Shown here: positions 16,960-26,336 of the stretch, one piece after another
How the letters are laid out: each line of letters begins with the position of its first letter
How positions within the stretch are numbered: the first letter of the stretch is position 1
Assembly (NCBI GenBank): GCA_002424305.1
Contig: DIQZ01000045.1
Location: 391-63,635, forward strand
Length of the DNA: 63,245 bases
DNA from: Firmicutes bacterium UBA5449
GTDB taxonomy: Bacteria > Bacillota > SHA-98 > UBA4971
Direction: 5' to 3'
The notes under the pieces: model-generated
What the model was told of the DNA's origin: nothing
What the model saw: only the letters and a program-made list of their open reading frames with translations
The model's database searches: none
Made by a program: the position numbers and the translations under genes

Positions 16960-17801
16960 TGAGAATGGCAGGACGAAGCGTTTCCGCAACTTTCGTTCTT
17001 CATGCAGTTGCCTGGCTTATAGCACTCATTTGGTTGGTTCCTTTTCTAGGTGTATTTATGGCTTCTATTAGTCCACTGTCTGAGGTCAGTCGTGGTTGGT
17101 GGAAATTCGACTCTTTCACTCCTACTTTCAAGAACTACATAGGCGCATGGAATCACCCGGCTGCACCCATATCCCGGGGGATGCTGAACTCTTTGAAAAT
17201 TGCGATTCCGGCTACAATATTTCCCGTCCTTATGGCGTCCATCGCAGCATATGGATTTGCCAGGTTTTCATTCCGTGGTAGCAATTTTCTGTTCATTGTT
17301 GTCGTAGCCTTGATGACTTTGCCACAACAGATGATAGCTGTACCTCTTTTTCGTATCATGAATCAACTGGGTGCAGTTGACTCTTATGCCGGGTTAACTG
17401 TAGTTCACTCCGCCTGGGGTATCCCGTGGATCCTCTACTTCATGAGGAATTACTTCAGTGCCCTACCTATTGAAGTAGAGGAAGCTGCAAAAGTTGACGG
17501 GGCGTCCGACTGGAGAATTTTCCTCCAAATAGTTATGCCAATGGCTCTTCCGGCTGTCGCGTCCTCATCGGTGCTTCAATTCATGTGGGTTTGGAGCGAT
17601 TTCTTTCTTGCATTGATCTTGATATACTCGCCTACAAAGCTCCTTGCCACCCAGCGTGTGCCTTTGCTCCGTGGAGTGTACCATGTGGATTGGGGTATTC
17701 TCGCTGCAGGAAGTATCATTGTAATGGCTGTACCTATTATTGTGTTTGCTCTAATGCAGAGGTACTACATTCGGGGTATGGTCGGATGGGTGTCAAAGTA
17801 A
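16959..17801 (+). CDS. ABC sugar importer permease, MalG type
   Basis: This 280-residue inner-membrane permease is the partner of the preceding one. The EAA motif reads EAAKVDGASDWRIFLQIVMPMALP, and the hydrophobic segments fit six spans. AGGGGGG precedes an ATG that overlaps the previous stop. The cassette lacks a nucleotide-binding subunit; importers of this class often share one multipurpose ATPase (MsmX/MalK type) encoded elsewhere, which I infer here. Confidence 0.92.
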   Translation: MRMAGRSVSATFVLHAVAWLIALIWLVPFLGVFMASISPLSEVSRGWWKFDSFTPTFKNYIGAWNHPAAPISRGMLNSLKIAIPATIFPVLMASIAAYGFARFSFRGSNFLFIVVVALMTLPQQMIAVPLFRIMNQLGAVDSYAGLTVVHSAWGIPWILYFMRNYFSALPIEVEEAAKVDGASDWRIFLQIVMPMALPAVASSSVLQFMWVWSDFFLALILIYSPTKLLATQRVPLLRGVYHVDWGILAAGSIIVMAVPIIVFALMQRYYIRGMVGWVSK

Positions 17802-17835
17802 TGATAACAAGAGTTTCTTAGGGGAGGGACTGCGC

Positions 17836-19089
17836 ATGTTTCGTGAAGTGGAATTGCCTAAGAAGTTGCTAAAGGATCAGGTGCCGTCTGCAGGAGGAGA
17901 GGTAGTAAGAGAGATTAGACAGATGGCCCAAGGTATGGAGAACCTCAGCGTGCTCCATGTCAACTCCACTTGCTATGGGGGCGGCGTGGCTGAATTGCTC
18001 TACACCATTGTTCCGTTAATGCGTGATGCAGGCCTTGACGCTCGCTGGTATGTAATGGACAACATACCTACGGAGTTCTTTGAAGTCACAAAGAAAATTC
18101 ACAATTCTCTACAAGGAGCAAAGACGCCGTTAACTGATGAGGAGTGGCAGCTATACGAAGACGTCAACATGGAACTTGCCAAGAGCTTCCCGCGTGGCCC
18201 TTGGGATGTGGTGGTAATTCATGACCCTCAGCCTCTGGCTGCTCGGACTTTTTTAGAGCGTATTCCTGAAAACCGAAAGCCTGTTGTGGGCAGATGGTTT
18301 TGGCGTTGTCACATTGATCTGTCTACACCTTTCATGGATACGTGGGAAAGAGTTGCATTTTACGTAAATCGGTTCGACGGTGTAATACTTACCAGCCCCG
18401 AGTATGCGCGAGAGGAAATTAAGGCTCCTATTACACAAATAACGCCTTCAATAGACCCAACGAGTTCAAAGAATATGATTATATCTGATGAAGAAGCAAA
18501 AAAGATAATAGCTTCGCTCGGCGTGGATCAGGAAAGGCCTCTTGTGGTACAGGTTTCAAGGTTTGATCCGTGGAAGGATCCGTTTGGCGTGGTAGAAGCC
18601 TATCGCATGCTAAAGGTCAAAAGACCTGACTTACAGTTGGCGATGATAGGTTCCATTGCACATGACGATCCTGAAGGGATTGAGCTGCTTGAGAAGCTGA
18701 AAAAGGCGGCTGAGAACGATCATGATATCCATGTGCTTTCAAATGAGGATGGTGTTGGCGCACCTGAGGTTGCTGTCTTCCAGCAGCTGGCTGATGTGAT
18801 TGTTCAGAAATCCATTCGAGAGGGTTTCGGCCTTACGATAACTGAGGCGATGTGGAAGATGCGGCCTGTTGTAGCAGGCGCAGCCACCGGTTGCAAGCTC
18901 CAGATCACAGACGGCGTGGACGGCCTTATCATAAATAGCACAGAAGAGTGCGCAGAGAGGATTGATGAAATACTGCGAAATCCTGATCTTGCTGCCAGAC
19001 TCGGAAGTAAGGCCCGGGAAACAGTGAGAGAGAAGTTCCTTTCCACTGGGCATGTGGCCAACTATCTCAAGCTTTTTGCCCGGCGTTAG
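17836..19089 (+). CDS. treT: GT4-family trehalose glycosyltransferring synthase (TreT type)
   Basis: TreT joins NDP-glucose and glucose to trehalose, and in several organisms runs in reverse to use imported trehalose. The N-terminal stretch VNSTCYGGGVAELLYTIVPL, the DARWYVM segment and PTEFFEVTKKIHN are typical of TreT, and the C-terminal half shows the GT4 glycosyltransferase core (VSRFDPWKDP and SIREGFGLTITEAMW). In Thermococcales the gene also neighbours a trehalose/maltose ABC importer, so context and sequence agree. GGGGAGGG precedes the ATG. A different disaccharide product cannot be excluded. Confidence 0.85.
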   Translation: MFREVELPKKLLKDQVPSAGGEVVREIRQMAQGMENLSVLHVNSTCYGGGVAELLYTIVPLMRDAGLDARWYVMDNIPTEFFEVTKKIHNSLQGAKTPLTDEEWQLYEDVNMELAKSFPRGPWDVVVIHDPQPLAARTFLERIPENRKPVVGRWFWRCHIDLSTPFMDTWERVAFYVNRFDGVILTSPEYAREEIKAPITQITPSIDPTSSKNMIISDEEAKKIIASLGVDQERPLVVQVSRFDPWKDPFGVVEAYRMLKVKRPDLQLAMIGSIAHDDPEGIELLEKLKKAAENDHDIHVLSNEDGVGAPEVAVFQQLADVIVQKSIREGFGLTITEAMWKMRPVVAGAATGCKLQITDGVDGLIINSTEECAERIDEILRNPDLAARLGSKARETVREKFLSTGHVANYLKLFARR

Positions 19090-19112
19090 TAGGATGCTGT
19101 CCTTTTTTCCGG

Positions 19113-19149
19113 ATTCAACCACCTGCAAGATCGGAGGTGGTTGAATTTC
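19113..19149 (+). terminator. Terminator-like hairpin after treT
   Basis: ATTCAACCACCT (19113-19124) and AGGTGGTTGAAT (19135-19146) form a perfect 12-bp stem with a 10-base loop. The downstream T-run is short (TTTCGG), so termination may be partial. Confidence 0.65.
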
Positions 19150-19186
19150 GGCCGCTCCAATAACATAACATGGAAAATAACTATTC

Positions 19187-19215
19187 TTGAGTTAAGGGGA
19201 AAGATTTGCTACAAT
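19187..19215 (+). promoter_or_regulatory. Sigma-A promoter of guaB
   Basis: TTGAGT (19187-19192), exactly 17 bases, TACAAT (19210-19215): four and five matches to the -35 and -10 consensus. Transcription would start near 19222, about 30 bases before guaB. No purine-riboswitch-like structure fits in this short leader. Confidence 0.75.
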
Positions 19216-19252
19216 TGGAACAACATAAGTCCCAGAAGGAGCTCTTTAATAT

Positions 19253-20734
19253 ATGGAAGTCAACCAGAAATTTGGTCAATCTGCCTTAACTTTTGATGAC
19301 ATACTTTTAGTGCCGGGATATTCCGAAGTCTTGCCCAGAGATGTGGATGTGTCCACGAAGTTGACTCGGAATATAGATCTCAACCTGCCTTTGATAAGTG
19401 CTGCCATGGATACGGTTACAGAGTCAAGACTTGCTATTGCCATGGCACGGGAAGGCGGCATTGGTATCATCCACAAGAATATGTCTGTAGAGACGCAAGC
19501 AAGTGAGGTTGACAAAGTAAAGCGGTCGGAACACGGAGTGATAGTCGACCCCATACATTTGGGTCCGGATGATCTGATTTCTAACGCCTTAAAGATAATG
19601 GAGAGCTACCATATCTCCGGTGTGCCTATCACAAGAAACGGTAAGCTTGTGGGGATTCTTACTAACCGCGATCTCAGATTTGAGACTAACTACAATCAAC
19701 CCATAAAGAACTTAATGACCAAAGACAACCTGGTCACAGCCTCGGTAGGGACTACTCTTGAAGAGGCAAAGGCCATTCTTCAGAAGCACAAGATAGAAAA
19801 GCTCCCCTTGGTAGACTCAAACTACATGCTAAGGGGACTCATTACTGTCAAGGACATCATGAAAGCGCAACAATTTCCCAATTCATCAAAAGATGAACGG
19901 GGACGTCTTCGAGTAGGTGCGGCAATCGGTGTTGTCGGTACCTTGGAACGTGCCGGTGCGCTGGTTGATGCGGGTGTTGATGTTCTTGCAATAGATACTG
20001 CTCACGGCCACTCAAGAACTGTCTTAGAGACTGTTCGGCTCGTTAAGGCGAATTTCAAAGACGTTGAAGTGGTTGCAGGCAACATAGCCACTGCTGAGGG
20101 TGCACTTGCGCTTATAGAGGCAGGCGCTGACGCCGTCAAAGTCGGAGTTGGGCCGGGTTCCATCTGCACTACCAGAGTAGTTGCAGGAATAGGAGTGCCG
20201 CAAGTAACCGCTATCTTTGAATGCGCCAGAGCCGCCAAACAACATGGCATACCTGTTATAGCTGACGGTGGGATTAAGTACTCAGGAGACATAGTAAAGG
20301 CTATAGCCTGTGGTGCTGATGTAGTAATGATCGGCAAGCTTTTTGCAGGAACAGAGGAGAGCCCCGGAGAAAGAGTTATTTACAAGGGCAGAAGCGTCAA
20401 AATGTACCGAGGTATGGGATCAGTTCAAGCAATGAGGGCAGGTTCAGGTGATAGGTACTTTCAAGACCCCGCTCATAAACTAGTTCCGGAAGGTATTGAA
20501 GGTATGGTTCCATACAAGGGTTCGCTTGCGGATACCGCATATCAGCTTGTAGGCGGATTGAGAGCAGGTATGGGTTATTGTGGGACGAGAAATATCACAG
20601 AGCTCCAGACGAACACTAGATTCGTGCGGATGACAGGCTCAGGGCTTCGTGAGAGCCATCCCCATGATGTTGTTATTACCAGGGAGGCGCCCAACTATAG
20701 CTTGGCAGACGCAGATTCAGACGAGATATTCTAG
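19253..20734 (+). CDS. guaB: IMP dehydrogenase
   Basis: GuaB oxidises IMP to XMP with NAD, the committed step to GMP. The 493-residue protein has the N-terminal barrel start (LTFDDILLVPGYSEVLP), two CBS domains (about residues 95-210) and the catalytic loop GPGSICTTRVVAGIGVPQ with Cys near 305; the mobile flap follows at about residues 385-430. The ATG follows AAGGAGC by about 11 bases. It has its own promoter and is followed closely by an unrelated envelope gene. Confidence 0.97.
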   Translation: MEVNQKFGQSALTFDDILLVPGYSEVLPRDVDVSTKLTRNIDLNLPLISAAMDTVTESRLAIAMAREGGIGIIHKNMSVETQASEVDKVKRSEHGVIVDPIHLGPDDLISNALKIMESYHISGVPITRNGKLVGILTNRDLRFETNYNQPIKNLMTKDNLVTASVGTTLEEAKAILQKHKIEKLPLVDSNYMLRGLITVKDIMKAQQFPNSSKDERGRLRVGAAIGVVGTLERAGALVDAGVDVLAIDTAHGHSRTVLETVRLVKANFKDVEVVAGNIATAEGALALIEAGADAVKVGVGPGSICTTRVVAGIGVPQVTAIFECARAAKQHGIPVIADGGIKYSGDIVKAIACGADVVMIGKLFAGTEESPGERVIYKGRSVKMYRGMGSVQAMRAGSGDRYFQDPAHKLVPEGIEGMVPYKGSLADTAYQLVGGLRAGMGYCGTRNITELQTNTRFVRMTGSGLRESHPHDVVITREAPNYSLADADSDEIF

Positions 20735-20757
20735 AATAAAGAAAGGGGCGGATATAA

Positions 20758-21585
20758 GTGCTGAAGAGTCGTAATAAATGGTTGGTTCTGGGAGTTGCGT
20801 TGTTGATTCTCGTGACTGTGTCGCAGATAGGAGTTGCTGCTGACGAACCACCAGTTAAGCTCTTTATTAATCCGAACCCGAGTCCTGAATTTGGAGCCGA
20901 CGTGTGGGTTGACAGAGGACAAGGGGCTACATACTACCCCGGTGATTCTATAGATGTCTACTACAGATCGACCAAAGACAGTTATGCCTACATTCTCAAT
21001 ATTGACGCAGCAAACCGTTCCAGGTGGTTACTTCCCAGCCAATGGTTTCCCAGCAACTATGTCAGGGCTAACAGAACGTATGTGCTTCCTAATATGCAGG
21101 TAGAAGCACCTTCCGGCACAGAGTATCTGATAATCTTCTCATCAACAGAACCGCTTTCCTTGCCCTATCTTGAAGAAGCTATCAGATCAGGACAACAGAC
21201 ATCGTTCATTGAAGGTGAAGCCAACCTGATTCTAGGGGCTATCCAGGCTAAGATAAGGATATCGCCTCAACGAAACTGGGTAAGCTCACATACATACTTC
21301 CATGTCGGCGGAGGTTATACGATACCTACTCCTAAACCCCCGGCACCTATTTTGCCACCGGCACCAAGGTATGCTGCGATAAATGTATCGACGAGTCCTT
21401 CCAGGGCAAGGGTATTCCTTGACGGGGTAGAGAAAGGTACATCACCTATTCTAATGAAAGACGTTCCTCTCGGATCACATGAAGTTACAGTAGTGTTGCC
21501 CGGTTACTACACGTATACGCGGAAATTTGAAGTTAACCATGTGCAGACTTATTATGTCAGCACAACACTGAAGCGGATACAATAG
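20758..21585 (+). CDS. Secreted DUF4384 and PEGA domain protein
   Basis: The 275-residue protein has a signal peptide (about residues 1-29), a DUF4384-like domain (about 55-140, with YYPGDSIDVYYRS and AYILNIDA), a Pro-rich linker (PTPKPPAPILPPAPR) and a C-terminal PEGA repeat (about 205-255, INVSTSPSRARVFLDG). PEGA domains are found in surface and periplasmic proteins that bind envelope components. It starts at GTG behind AAAGGGGCGG, 23 bases after guaB. The exact role is unknown. Confidence 0.8.
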   Translation: MLKSRNKWLVLGVALLILVTVSQIGVAADEPPVKLFINPNPSPEFGADVWVDRGQGATYYPGDSIDVYYRSTKDSYAYILNIDAANRSRWLLPSQWFPSNYVRANRTYVLPNMQVEAPSGTEYLIIFSSTEPLSLPYLEEAIRSGQQTSFIEGEANLILGAIQAKIRISPQRNWVSSHTYFHVGGGYTIPTPKPPAPILPPAPRYAAINVSTSPSRARVFLDGVEKGTSPILMKDVPLGSHEVTVVLPGYYTYTRKFEVNHVQTYYVSTTLKRIQ

Positions 21586-21640
21586 AGAGAAATTTAATCA
21601 GGGAGAAACTTAATACAGTAGAGGTTGAGAGATGAACCCA

Positions 21641-21686
21641 AGCCCAGGTCTTGTCAGTGTAAACATGGCCTGGGCTATGCTGTTTT
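21641..21686 (+). terminator. Rho-independent terminator after the PEGA gene
   Basis: AGCCCAGG (21641-21648) pairs with CCTGGGCT (21669-21676), extended by a T-G and a C-G pair, and TTTTT follows at 21682-21686. Confidence 0.75.
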
Positions 21687-21699
21687 TCGCGGCTTCTGA

Positions 21700-21727
21700 G
21701 GATGCTCAGGCTTAGGATGCTCAGGCT
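21700..21727 (+). repeat. Short tandem repeat before asnS
   Basis: GGATGCTCAGGCT occurs at 21700-21712 and again at 21715-21727, a 15-base period with two copies, just upstream of the asnS promoter. Confidence 0.8.
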
Positions 21728-21748
21728 ATGGCAGGCATGTTCCGGGGA

Positions 21749-21757
21749 TGGTATAAT
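21749..21757 (+). promoter_or_regulatory. Extended -10 promoter of asnS
   Basis: TGGTATAAT is a perfect extended -10 element. The region 17 bases upstream (TGGCAG) is a poor -35, as often seen with extended -10 promoters. The leader to asnS is about 70 bases. The T-box core (AGGGTGGNACCGCG) is absent. Confidence 0.65.
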
Positions 21758-21829
21758 ATTAAGGCACAAGGTGTTCCTGTAGAACGTTAGTATCCGTGCG
21801 AATTCTTGTAAGACTGGTGGGATTGCTCC

Positions 21830-23122
21830 GTGCAAAGTATCTGTATCTCCCATGTAGCTGAACATGTAGGTGAAGAAGTTGAGCTTCAGGGTTGGGTGTA
21901 CAATAAGAGATCCAGCGGGTCTCTTGTTTTCCTTATTGTGAGGGACGGGACAGGATTCATCCAGGGAGTTGTCGCAAAGGGCGAGGTTCCTGATGAGGAT
22001 TTTCAAGCATGCGACGAATTGACTCAAGAATCGTCACTTGTACTTCGCGGGATAATCAAAGCCGACAAGAGAGCCCCCAGTGGTTATGAACTTTCCGTAA
22101 CAGGTGTCGAACCTTTGCACATTGCAGAGGAATATCCAATATCTCTCAAGAAGCATGGGGTTGATTTCCTCATGGATTGGAGGCACCTGTGGCTGCGTAC
22201 TCCTAGACAGGCTGCGATCTTAAGGATAAGACATGAGATCATAGGCGCGATCCGAACATTTCTTGACCAGCGAGAGTTTGTGTTGGTTGACGCGCCCATA
22301 CTGACGCCGTCTGCTTGTGAAGGAACGACTACCTTGTTCTCCACAGATTACTTTGACTCCACTGCATACCTCAGCCAGAGCGGCCAGCTTTACATGGAAG
22401 CTGCTGCTATGGCTTTGGGAAAAGTATACTGCTTTGGTCCTACTTTCCGAGCCGAGAAATCGAAGACGAGAAGACACCTAACAGAGTTTTGGATGGTAGA
22501 GCCTGAGATGGCTTGGGTGGACCTGGAGGGGAACTTAAAACTCCAGGAAGAACTGGTCAGTTACGTAGTCCAAAGAGTGCTGGAACAGAGAAGAGATGAA
22601 CTTGTGACTCTGGAGAGAGATACAGGTAAATTGGAGAATATTAAACCCCCGTTTCCACGAATTTCATATGACGAAGCTGTTGAAATACTTAATAAAAATG
22701 GCGTGGAGTTTGAATGGGGAAACGATTTCGGAGGCGGAGACGAGACTGTCTTAGCCGAGCAATTTGGATTACCGGTATTTGTCCATAGATATCCTACGGA
22801 TATTAAGGCTTTCTATATGAAACCTGACCCGGACAGGCCTGAGGTTTGTCTGTCTGCAGATCTCTTGGCACCCGAGGGTTACGGCGAAATTGTCGGCGGT
22901 GGTCAGAGAATCGATGATCCTGAGCTCCTTGACCTTCGCATACGGGAGCATGATCTTCCCAAAGAGGCATACGTATGGTATACGGACCTCCGCAAATTCG
23001 GTTCTGTGCCGCACTCCGGTTTTGGCCTGGGAATAGAGCGCGCTGTTGCGTGGATATGCGGACTCGATCACATTAGAGAAACAATACCCTTCCCAAGATT
23101 GCTAAATAGAATTTACCCATAA
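21830..23122 (+). CDS. asnS: Asparaginyl-tRNA synthetase
   Basis: This class II aminoacyl-tRNA synthetase has 430 residues, the usual AsnRS size. The N-terminal OB-fold anticodon domain spans about residues 1-105. Motif 2 FGPTFRAEKSKTRRHLTEFW and the AsnRS-type EPEMAW are clear, and motif 3 ends in GFGLGIERAVAW. It charges tRNA-Asn directly, so the cell probably does not depend solely on the amidotransferase route for Asn-tRNA. It starts at GTG with a weak GGTGGGA site. The next gene follows after 13 bases. Confidence 0.96.
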   Translation: MQSICISHVAEHVGEEVELQGWVYNKRSSGSLVFLIVRDGTGFIQGVVAKGEVPDEDFQACDELTQESSLVLRGIIKADKRAPSGYELSVTGVEPLHIAEEYPISLKKHGVDFLMDWRHLWLRTPRQAAILRIRHEIIGAIRTFLDQREFVLVDAPILTPSACEGTTTLFSTDYFDSTAYLSQSGQLYMEAAAMALGKVYCFGPTFRAEKSKTRRHLTEFWMVEPEMAWVDLEGNLKLQEELVSYVVQRVLEQRRDELVTLERDTGKLENIKPPFPRISYDEAVEILNKNGVEFEWGNDFGGGDETVLAEQFGLPVFVHRYPTDIKAFYMKPDPDRPEVCLSADLLAPEGYGEIVGGGQRIDDPELLDLRIREHDLPKEAYVWYTDLRKFGSVPHSGFGLGIERAVAWICGLDHIRETIPFPRLLNRIYP

Positions 23123-23135
23123 AGGAGGGGTTCAC

Positions 23136-24671
23136 GTGCCACATCCTAATCGGACTTGGATAACGACGGTAGCTAAGGCGAATTTAGTGCTCTTAATCCT
23201 GATTGCACTTATTTTGTCTTCAGGGAGCCGAGCTGCGGGTATCCCTGGCTCTGATGTTCCTTATGGAATCGAGCCAAGTAATGACATACAGGTAGGGATT
23301 GGCTATTTCCATCAGGGCAAGCTTGAAGATGCAATTAGGGTTTTTTCGCGTATCATTGAGAATAAACCGGAAGGACCTGAAACAGATGAAGTGTATGCCC
23401 TGCTAGGTTACGCCTATCTGTGCAGGGGATGGAATGCTGAGGCGGAGAAGGCTTATTCCGAAGCCCTTCGGCAAACAAGCGATCCTGCTTTGAGGTTCAG
23501 GGCATTGCTGGCGTTGGGTCAATTGCAACTTGACAATGGTAATCATGACAAGGCTGTTTCCCTGTTTAACGATGCTTTGAGGGCTTCTGTCGGGCAGGAT
23601 AAAGCCATCACTTATACTCTGCTTGGGATCGCGAATTATGAGGCAGGTAAGACTGCACCGGCAAGAGAGATGTTTGACAAAGCGCTCAACATCTTTCCTG
23701 ATGATCCCGTACCTGACTATTACATTCAGCTAATAGAATATGATGTGAAGAAGAAGAGTGTGCTCTTTCCTAAGAAACCTCAGTTAGGGAGGAAGGGAAT
23801 AGCCGGTAAGAAAGCTGATACCAAGACCTCTAATCTTGGCGGCGTAGTTTCTATCAATTCCGGAGCTAAGTATACTCTGACTCCTCATATCAAGCTGACT
23901 CTGGGTACCAAGACTAAGATTCCGCCTGAAGGATTTTTCATCTCTGCAGGAGACGACAGTTTCAGGTGGCATGATTGGCAGTCAACGAATATTGAATGGA
24001 GGCTCCGGGGAGATGAGGATGGAGTTAAGAAGGTTAGCGTGGTCTACTATGCAGAGGACTTTCTCGCAACGTCAATTGCAGAGGCATCCATCGCTTTAGA
24101 TAGGAGACCGCCCTGGGGTTCCTTTGAGATCAACCAGGGAGATAAGTATGCTAACAACGCCTTCGTTAACTTGAATTTCAGCACGTATGACAAGCTGAGT
24201 GGAGTTACAGGGGTCTGTCTAAGTAACGACGGTAGGATATGGACCGACTGGATGACCTACCGAAGTACCCTTCATAACTGGCAATTGACTCCCGGAGACG
24301 GTACGAAAAAGGTGTACGCCCGTGTCCATGACGGTGCAGGGAACATATCACGTGTCTTCAGCGCCACAGTCCAATTGGACACAACCCCTCCTCAGCTCTG
24401 GTTTATTAATGTGAAGCATTTAAATCCCACATCTGTGGAGATTACTTGGATGACTGATGAGGACTGTGATTCAGCTGTGGAGTTTAGGTTGGATGGAGAC
24501 AAGAAACAGACTATCACCATAAGTGACGATAAGTTTACTACGTTTCACGTAATCTATCTCAAAGACCTTACACCATCCACTAAGTACCGATTCAAGGCGC
24601 TTTCGCGAGATCTTGCCGGAAACCTCTCTGCCTCACGGGAATATTCCTTTGTTACCAAGGCCTCTGAGTAA
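23136..24671 (+). CDS. Secreted TPR and fibronectin-III-like protein
   Basis: The 511-residue protein starts with a signal peptide (hydrophobic LVLLILIALILSS). TPR repeats cover about residues 48-205 (IQVGIGYFHQGKLEDAIRVF and later units). Two Ig-like segments follow (about 285-425, with aromatic-rich DGAGNIS motifs), and a fibronectin type III-like module closes it (SVEITWMTDEDCDSAVEF to DLTPSTKYRFKALS). It should lie outside the inner membrane, perhaps as a scaffold. AAAGGAGGGG precedes the GTG start. No enzyme motif was found. Confidence 0.8.
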   Translation: MPHPNRTWITTVAKANLVLLILIALILSSGSRAAGIPGSDVPYGIEPSNDIQVGIGYFHQGKLEDAIRVFSRIIENKPEGPETDEVYALLGYAYLCRGWNAEAEKAYSEALRQTSDPALRFRALLALGQLQLDNGNHDKAVSLFNDALRASVGQDKAITYTLLGIANYEAGKTAPAREMFDKALNIFPDDPVPDYYIQLIEYDVKKKSVLFPKKPQLGRKGIAGKKADTKTSNLGGVVSINSGAKYTLTPHIKLTLGTKTKIPPEGFFISAGDDSFRWHDWQSTNIEWRLRGDEDGVKKVSVVYYAEDFLATSIAEASIALDRRPPWGSFEINQGDKYANNAFVNLNFSTYDKLSGVTGVCLSNDGRIWTDWMTYRSTLHNWQLTPGDGTKKVYARVHDGAGNISRVFSATVQLDTTPPQLWFINVKHLNPTSVEITWMTDEDCDSAVEFRLDGDKKQTITISDDKFTTFHVIYLKDLTPSTKYRFKALSRDLAGNLSASREYSFVTKASE

Positions 24672-24726
24672 GACCGGGGCAGGCTTGTGCTTTTGCGGCT
24701 ATCAAAGAGAGGGAGCGGGTAGGTAA

Positions 24727-26139
24727 ATGACCACAAGAAGAATAGGCGAGTCATATGATGTGATTATTGTCGGCGCAGGCCCTGCAGGCATCTTTTCCGG
24801 ACTTGAACTGGCACGAGGGAGGAACGGGCGAATTAGCATCGCCATAATTGAGAAAGGCCCTGATATTGATGCCAGGGTATGTCCTTCTACTGAGCAGAGC
24901 TCCGCATGTAGGAGATGCGACCCTTGTAGTGTAGTGTCGGGATGGGGTGGAGCAGGCGCATTCAGCGATGGAAAGCTGACCCTTTCAACTCAGGTAGGTG
25001 GGATGCTGGACATATACGCAGGTGAGGAAAAACTAAGAGAACTCATCAGCTATGTGGACAAGATTTATCTTGATTTCGGTGCTCCTCCGAAGGTGTGGGG
25101 TGAAGACGAAGAAGCCATACATGAGCTGGACCGTAAGGCTATCCTTGCTGAACTTAAACTAATCCCTGCGCCAATCAGACACCTGGGCACCGGTAAAACA
25201 AAACAGATCCTGGAAGGCATGAAGGATGAGCTGAAACAAAGCACTGACATTATCCTCGGTGAAAGCGCAAAGAGAATTCTGGTTGAGGATAGCAAGGTAA
25301 TCGGTGTTGAAACATCGAAAGGCCGTGTAATCAAAGGCTCTTATGTAATTGTGGCGCCGGGCAGAGACGGGGCGGAATGGTTGTCAGAGGAGGCTCGCAG
25401 ACTCGGCTTGTCCATGGCTATTAACCCTGTAGACATCGGTGTCAGGGTTGAGCTTCCGGCTGTAGTCGCAGAGCCCTTAACCAATGTTTCATATGAGTCA
25501 AAACTGATCTATCATTCTCGGTCATTTGATGATAAAGTCAGGACGTTTTGCATGTGTCCGTATGGTGCAGTTGTCACTGAGAGTTCAGACGGGCTTATCA
25601 CAGTGAACGGGCATACCCATTCAGAAAGAAAGACTGAGAACACCAATTTCGCCCTACTGGTGAGTAAGACGTTTACTGAGCCATTCAATGATCCTATTGC
25701 ATACGGAAAATATGTAGCCGGCTTGGCAAACCTTCTGGGCAACGGTGTAATTGTGCAAAGGCTTGGGGACCTGATAAACGGAAGGCGCTCCATTGAAGAG
25801 CGAATCGCGAAAGGAATAGTTGTTCCTACGTTGAAGGATGCGACACCCGGTGACCTCAGTCTGGTCTTTCCGTACAGACACCTTGTGAGTATTATTGAAA
25901 TGCTGAAGGCTTTGGATGCTGTAGCGCCCGGAGTCTACGGTCGTAATACATTGCTCTATGGGGTTGAAGTGAAGTTCTATTCATCAAGGCTTTCCGTCAC
26001 TCGCTCCTTGGAAACCCAGGTTAGAAATCTCTTTACTATCGGAGACGGCGCAGGTGTTACTCGCGGACTAATGCAGGCATCAGCTTCCGGTGTCGTGGCT
26101 GCTCGTGAGATCTTGCGCAGACTTGATATCGGAGAATAA
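24727..26139 (+). CDS. FAD-dependent dehydrogenase of the COG2509 type
   Basis: The 470-residue flavoprotein begins with a dinucleotide-binding fold (DVIIVGAGPAGIFSGLEL). CRRCDPC and GWGGAGAFSDGKL, typical of the COG2509 (NAD-utilising dehydrogenase-like) family, follow near residues 58-85, and GDGAGVTRGLMQASASG near the C-terminus completes the FAD site. The substrate is not known for this family. The ATG follows a purine-rich GGGAGCGGGTAGG. Close spacing to the preceding gene suggests one operon from asnS onward, but I see no functional link. Confidence 0.85.
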   Translation: MTTRRIGESYDVIIVGAGPAGIFSGLELARGRNGRISIAIIEKGPDIDARVCPSTEQSSACRRCDPCSVVSGWGGAGAFSDGKLTLSTQVGGMLDIYAGEEKLRELISYVDKIYLDFGAPPKVWGEDEEAIHELDRKAILAELKLIPAPIRHLGTGKTKQILEGMKDELKQSTDIILGESAKRILVEDSKVIGVETSKGRVIKGSYVIVAPGRDGAEWLSEEARRLGLSMAINPVDIGVRVELPAVVAEPLTNVSYESKLIYHSRSFDDKVRTFCMCPYGAVVTESSDGLITVNGHTHSERKTENTNFALLVSKTFTEPFNDPIAYGKYVAGLANLLGNGVIVQRLGDLINGRRSIEERIAKGIVVPTLKDATPGDLSLVFPYRHLVSIIEMLKALDAVAPGVYGRNTLLYGVEVKFYSSRLSVTRSLETQVRNLFTIGDGAGVTRGLMQASASGVVAAREILRRLDIGE

Positions 26140-26159
26140 GTTAAAAAAATGGGTTCTGC

Positions 26160-26188
26160 TTGACTTGAGCTTAGGCATATTCTATACT
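26160..26188 (+). promoter_or_regulatory. Strong sigma-A promoter of the exporter leader
   Basis: TTGACT (26160-26165), exactly 17 bases, TATACT (26183-26188): five of six matches in both boxes. Transcription would begin near 26195, about 280 bases ahead of the ABC exporter gene and 20 bases after the previous stop codon. Confidence 0.85.
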
Positions 26189-26235
26189 CGAGGTGTAAGA
26201 TTCAAGAGGAAAGTCAACCAAGAAAAGGTATTAGT

Positions 26236-26316
26236 ATGAAGAGAAGGGGGGTCGTTCCAATGATCAGAACCATGATTGGATTTTATGTGGAAACAAGACC
26301 CCGCCCTGATTGCTAG
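26236..26316 (+). CDS. Possible leader peptide of the ABC exporter operon
   Basis: A 26-codon frame from ATG 26236, or an 18-codon one from the in-frame ATG at 26260, ends at TAG 26314. The shorter start has a GGGGGG ribosome-binding site 8 bases upstream and would give MIRTMIGFYVETRPRPDC. It ends 20 bases before the first terminator hairpin, so a stalled ribosome could change folding. Coding is not proven. Confidence 0.45.
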   Translation: MKRRGVVPMIRTMIGFYVETRPRPDC

Positions 26317-26336
26317 CTAGTAAATAATGTCAGGGT

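Noticed and set aside
19149..19252. Purine riboswitch in front of guaB
   Set aside because: The promoter leaves only about 30 bases of leader, too little for the aptamer.
21586..21829. T-box riboswitch in front of asnS
   Set aside because: The conserved T-box sequence AGGGTGGNACCGCG and an Asn specifier loop were not found; only a terminator and an extended -10 promoter are visible.
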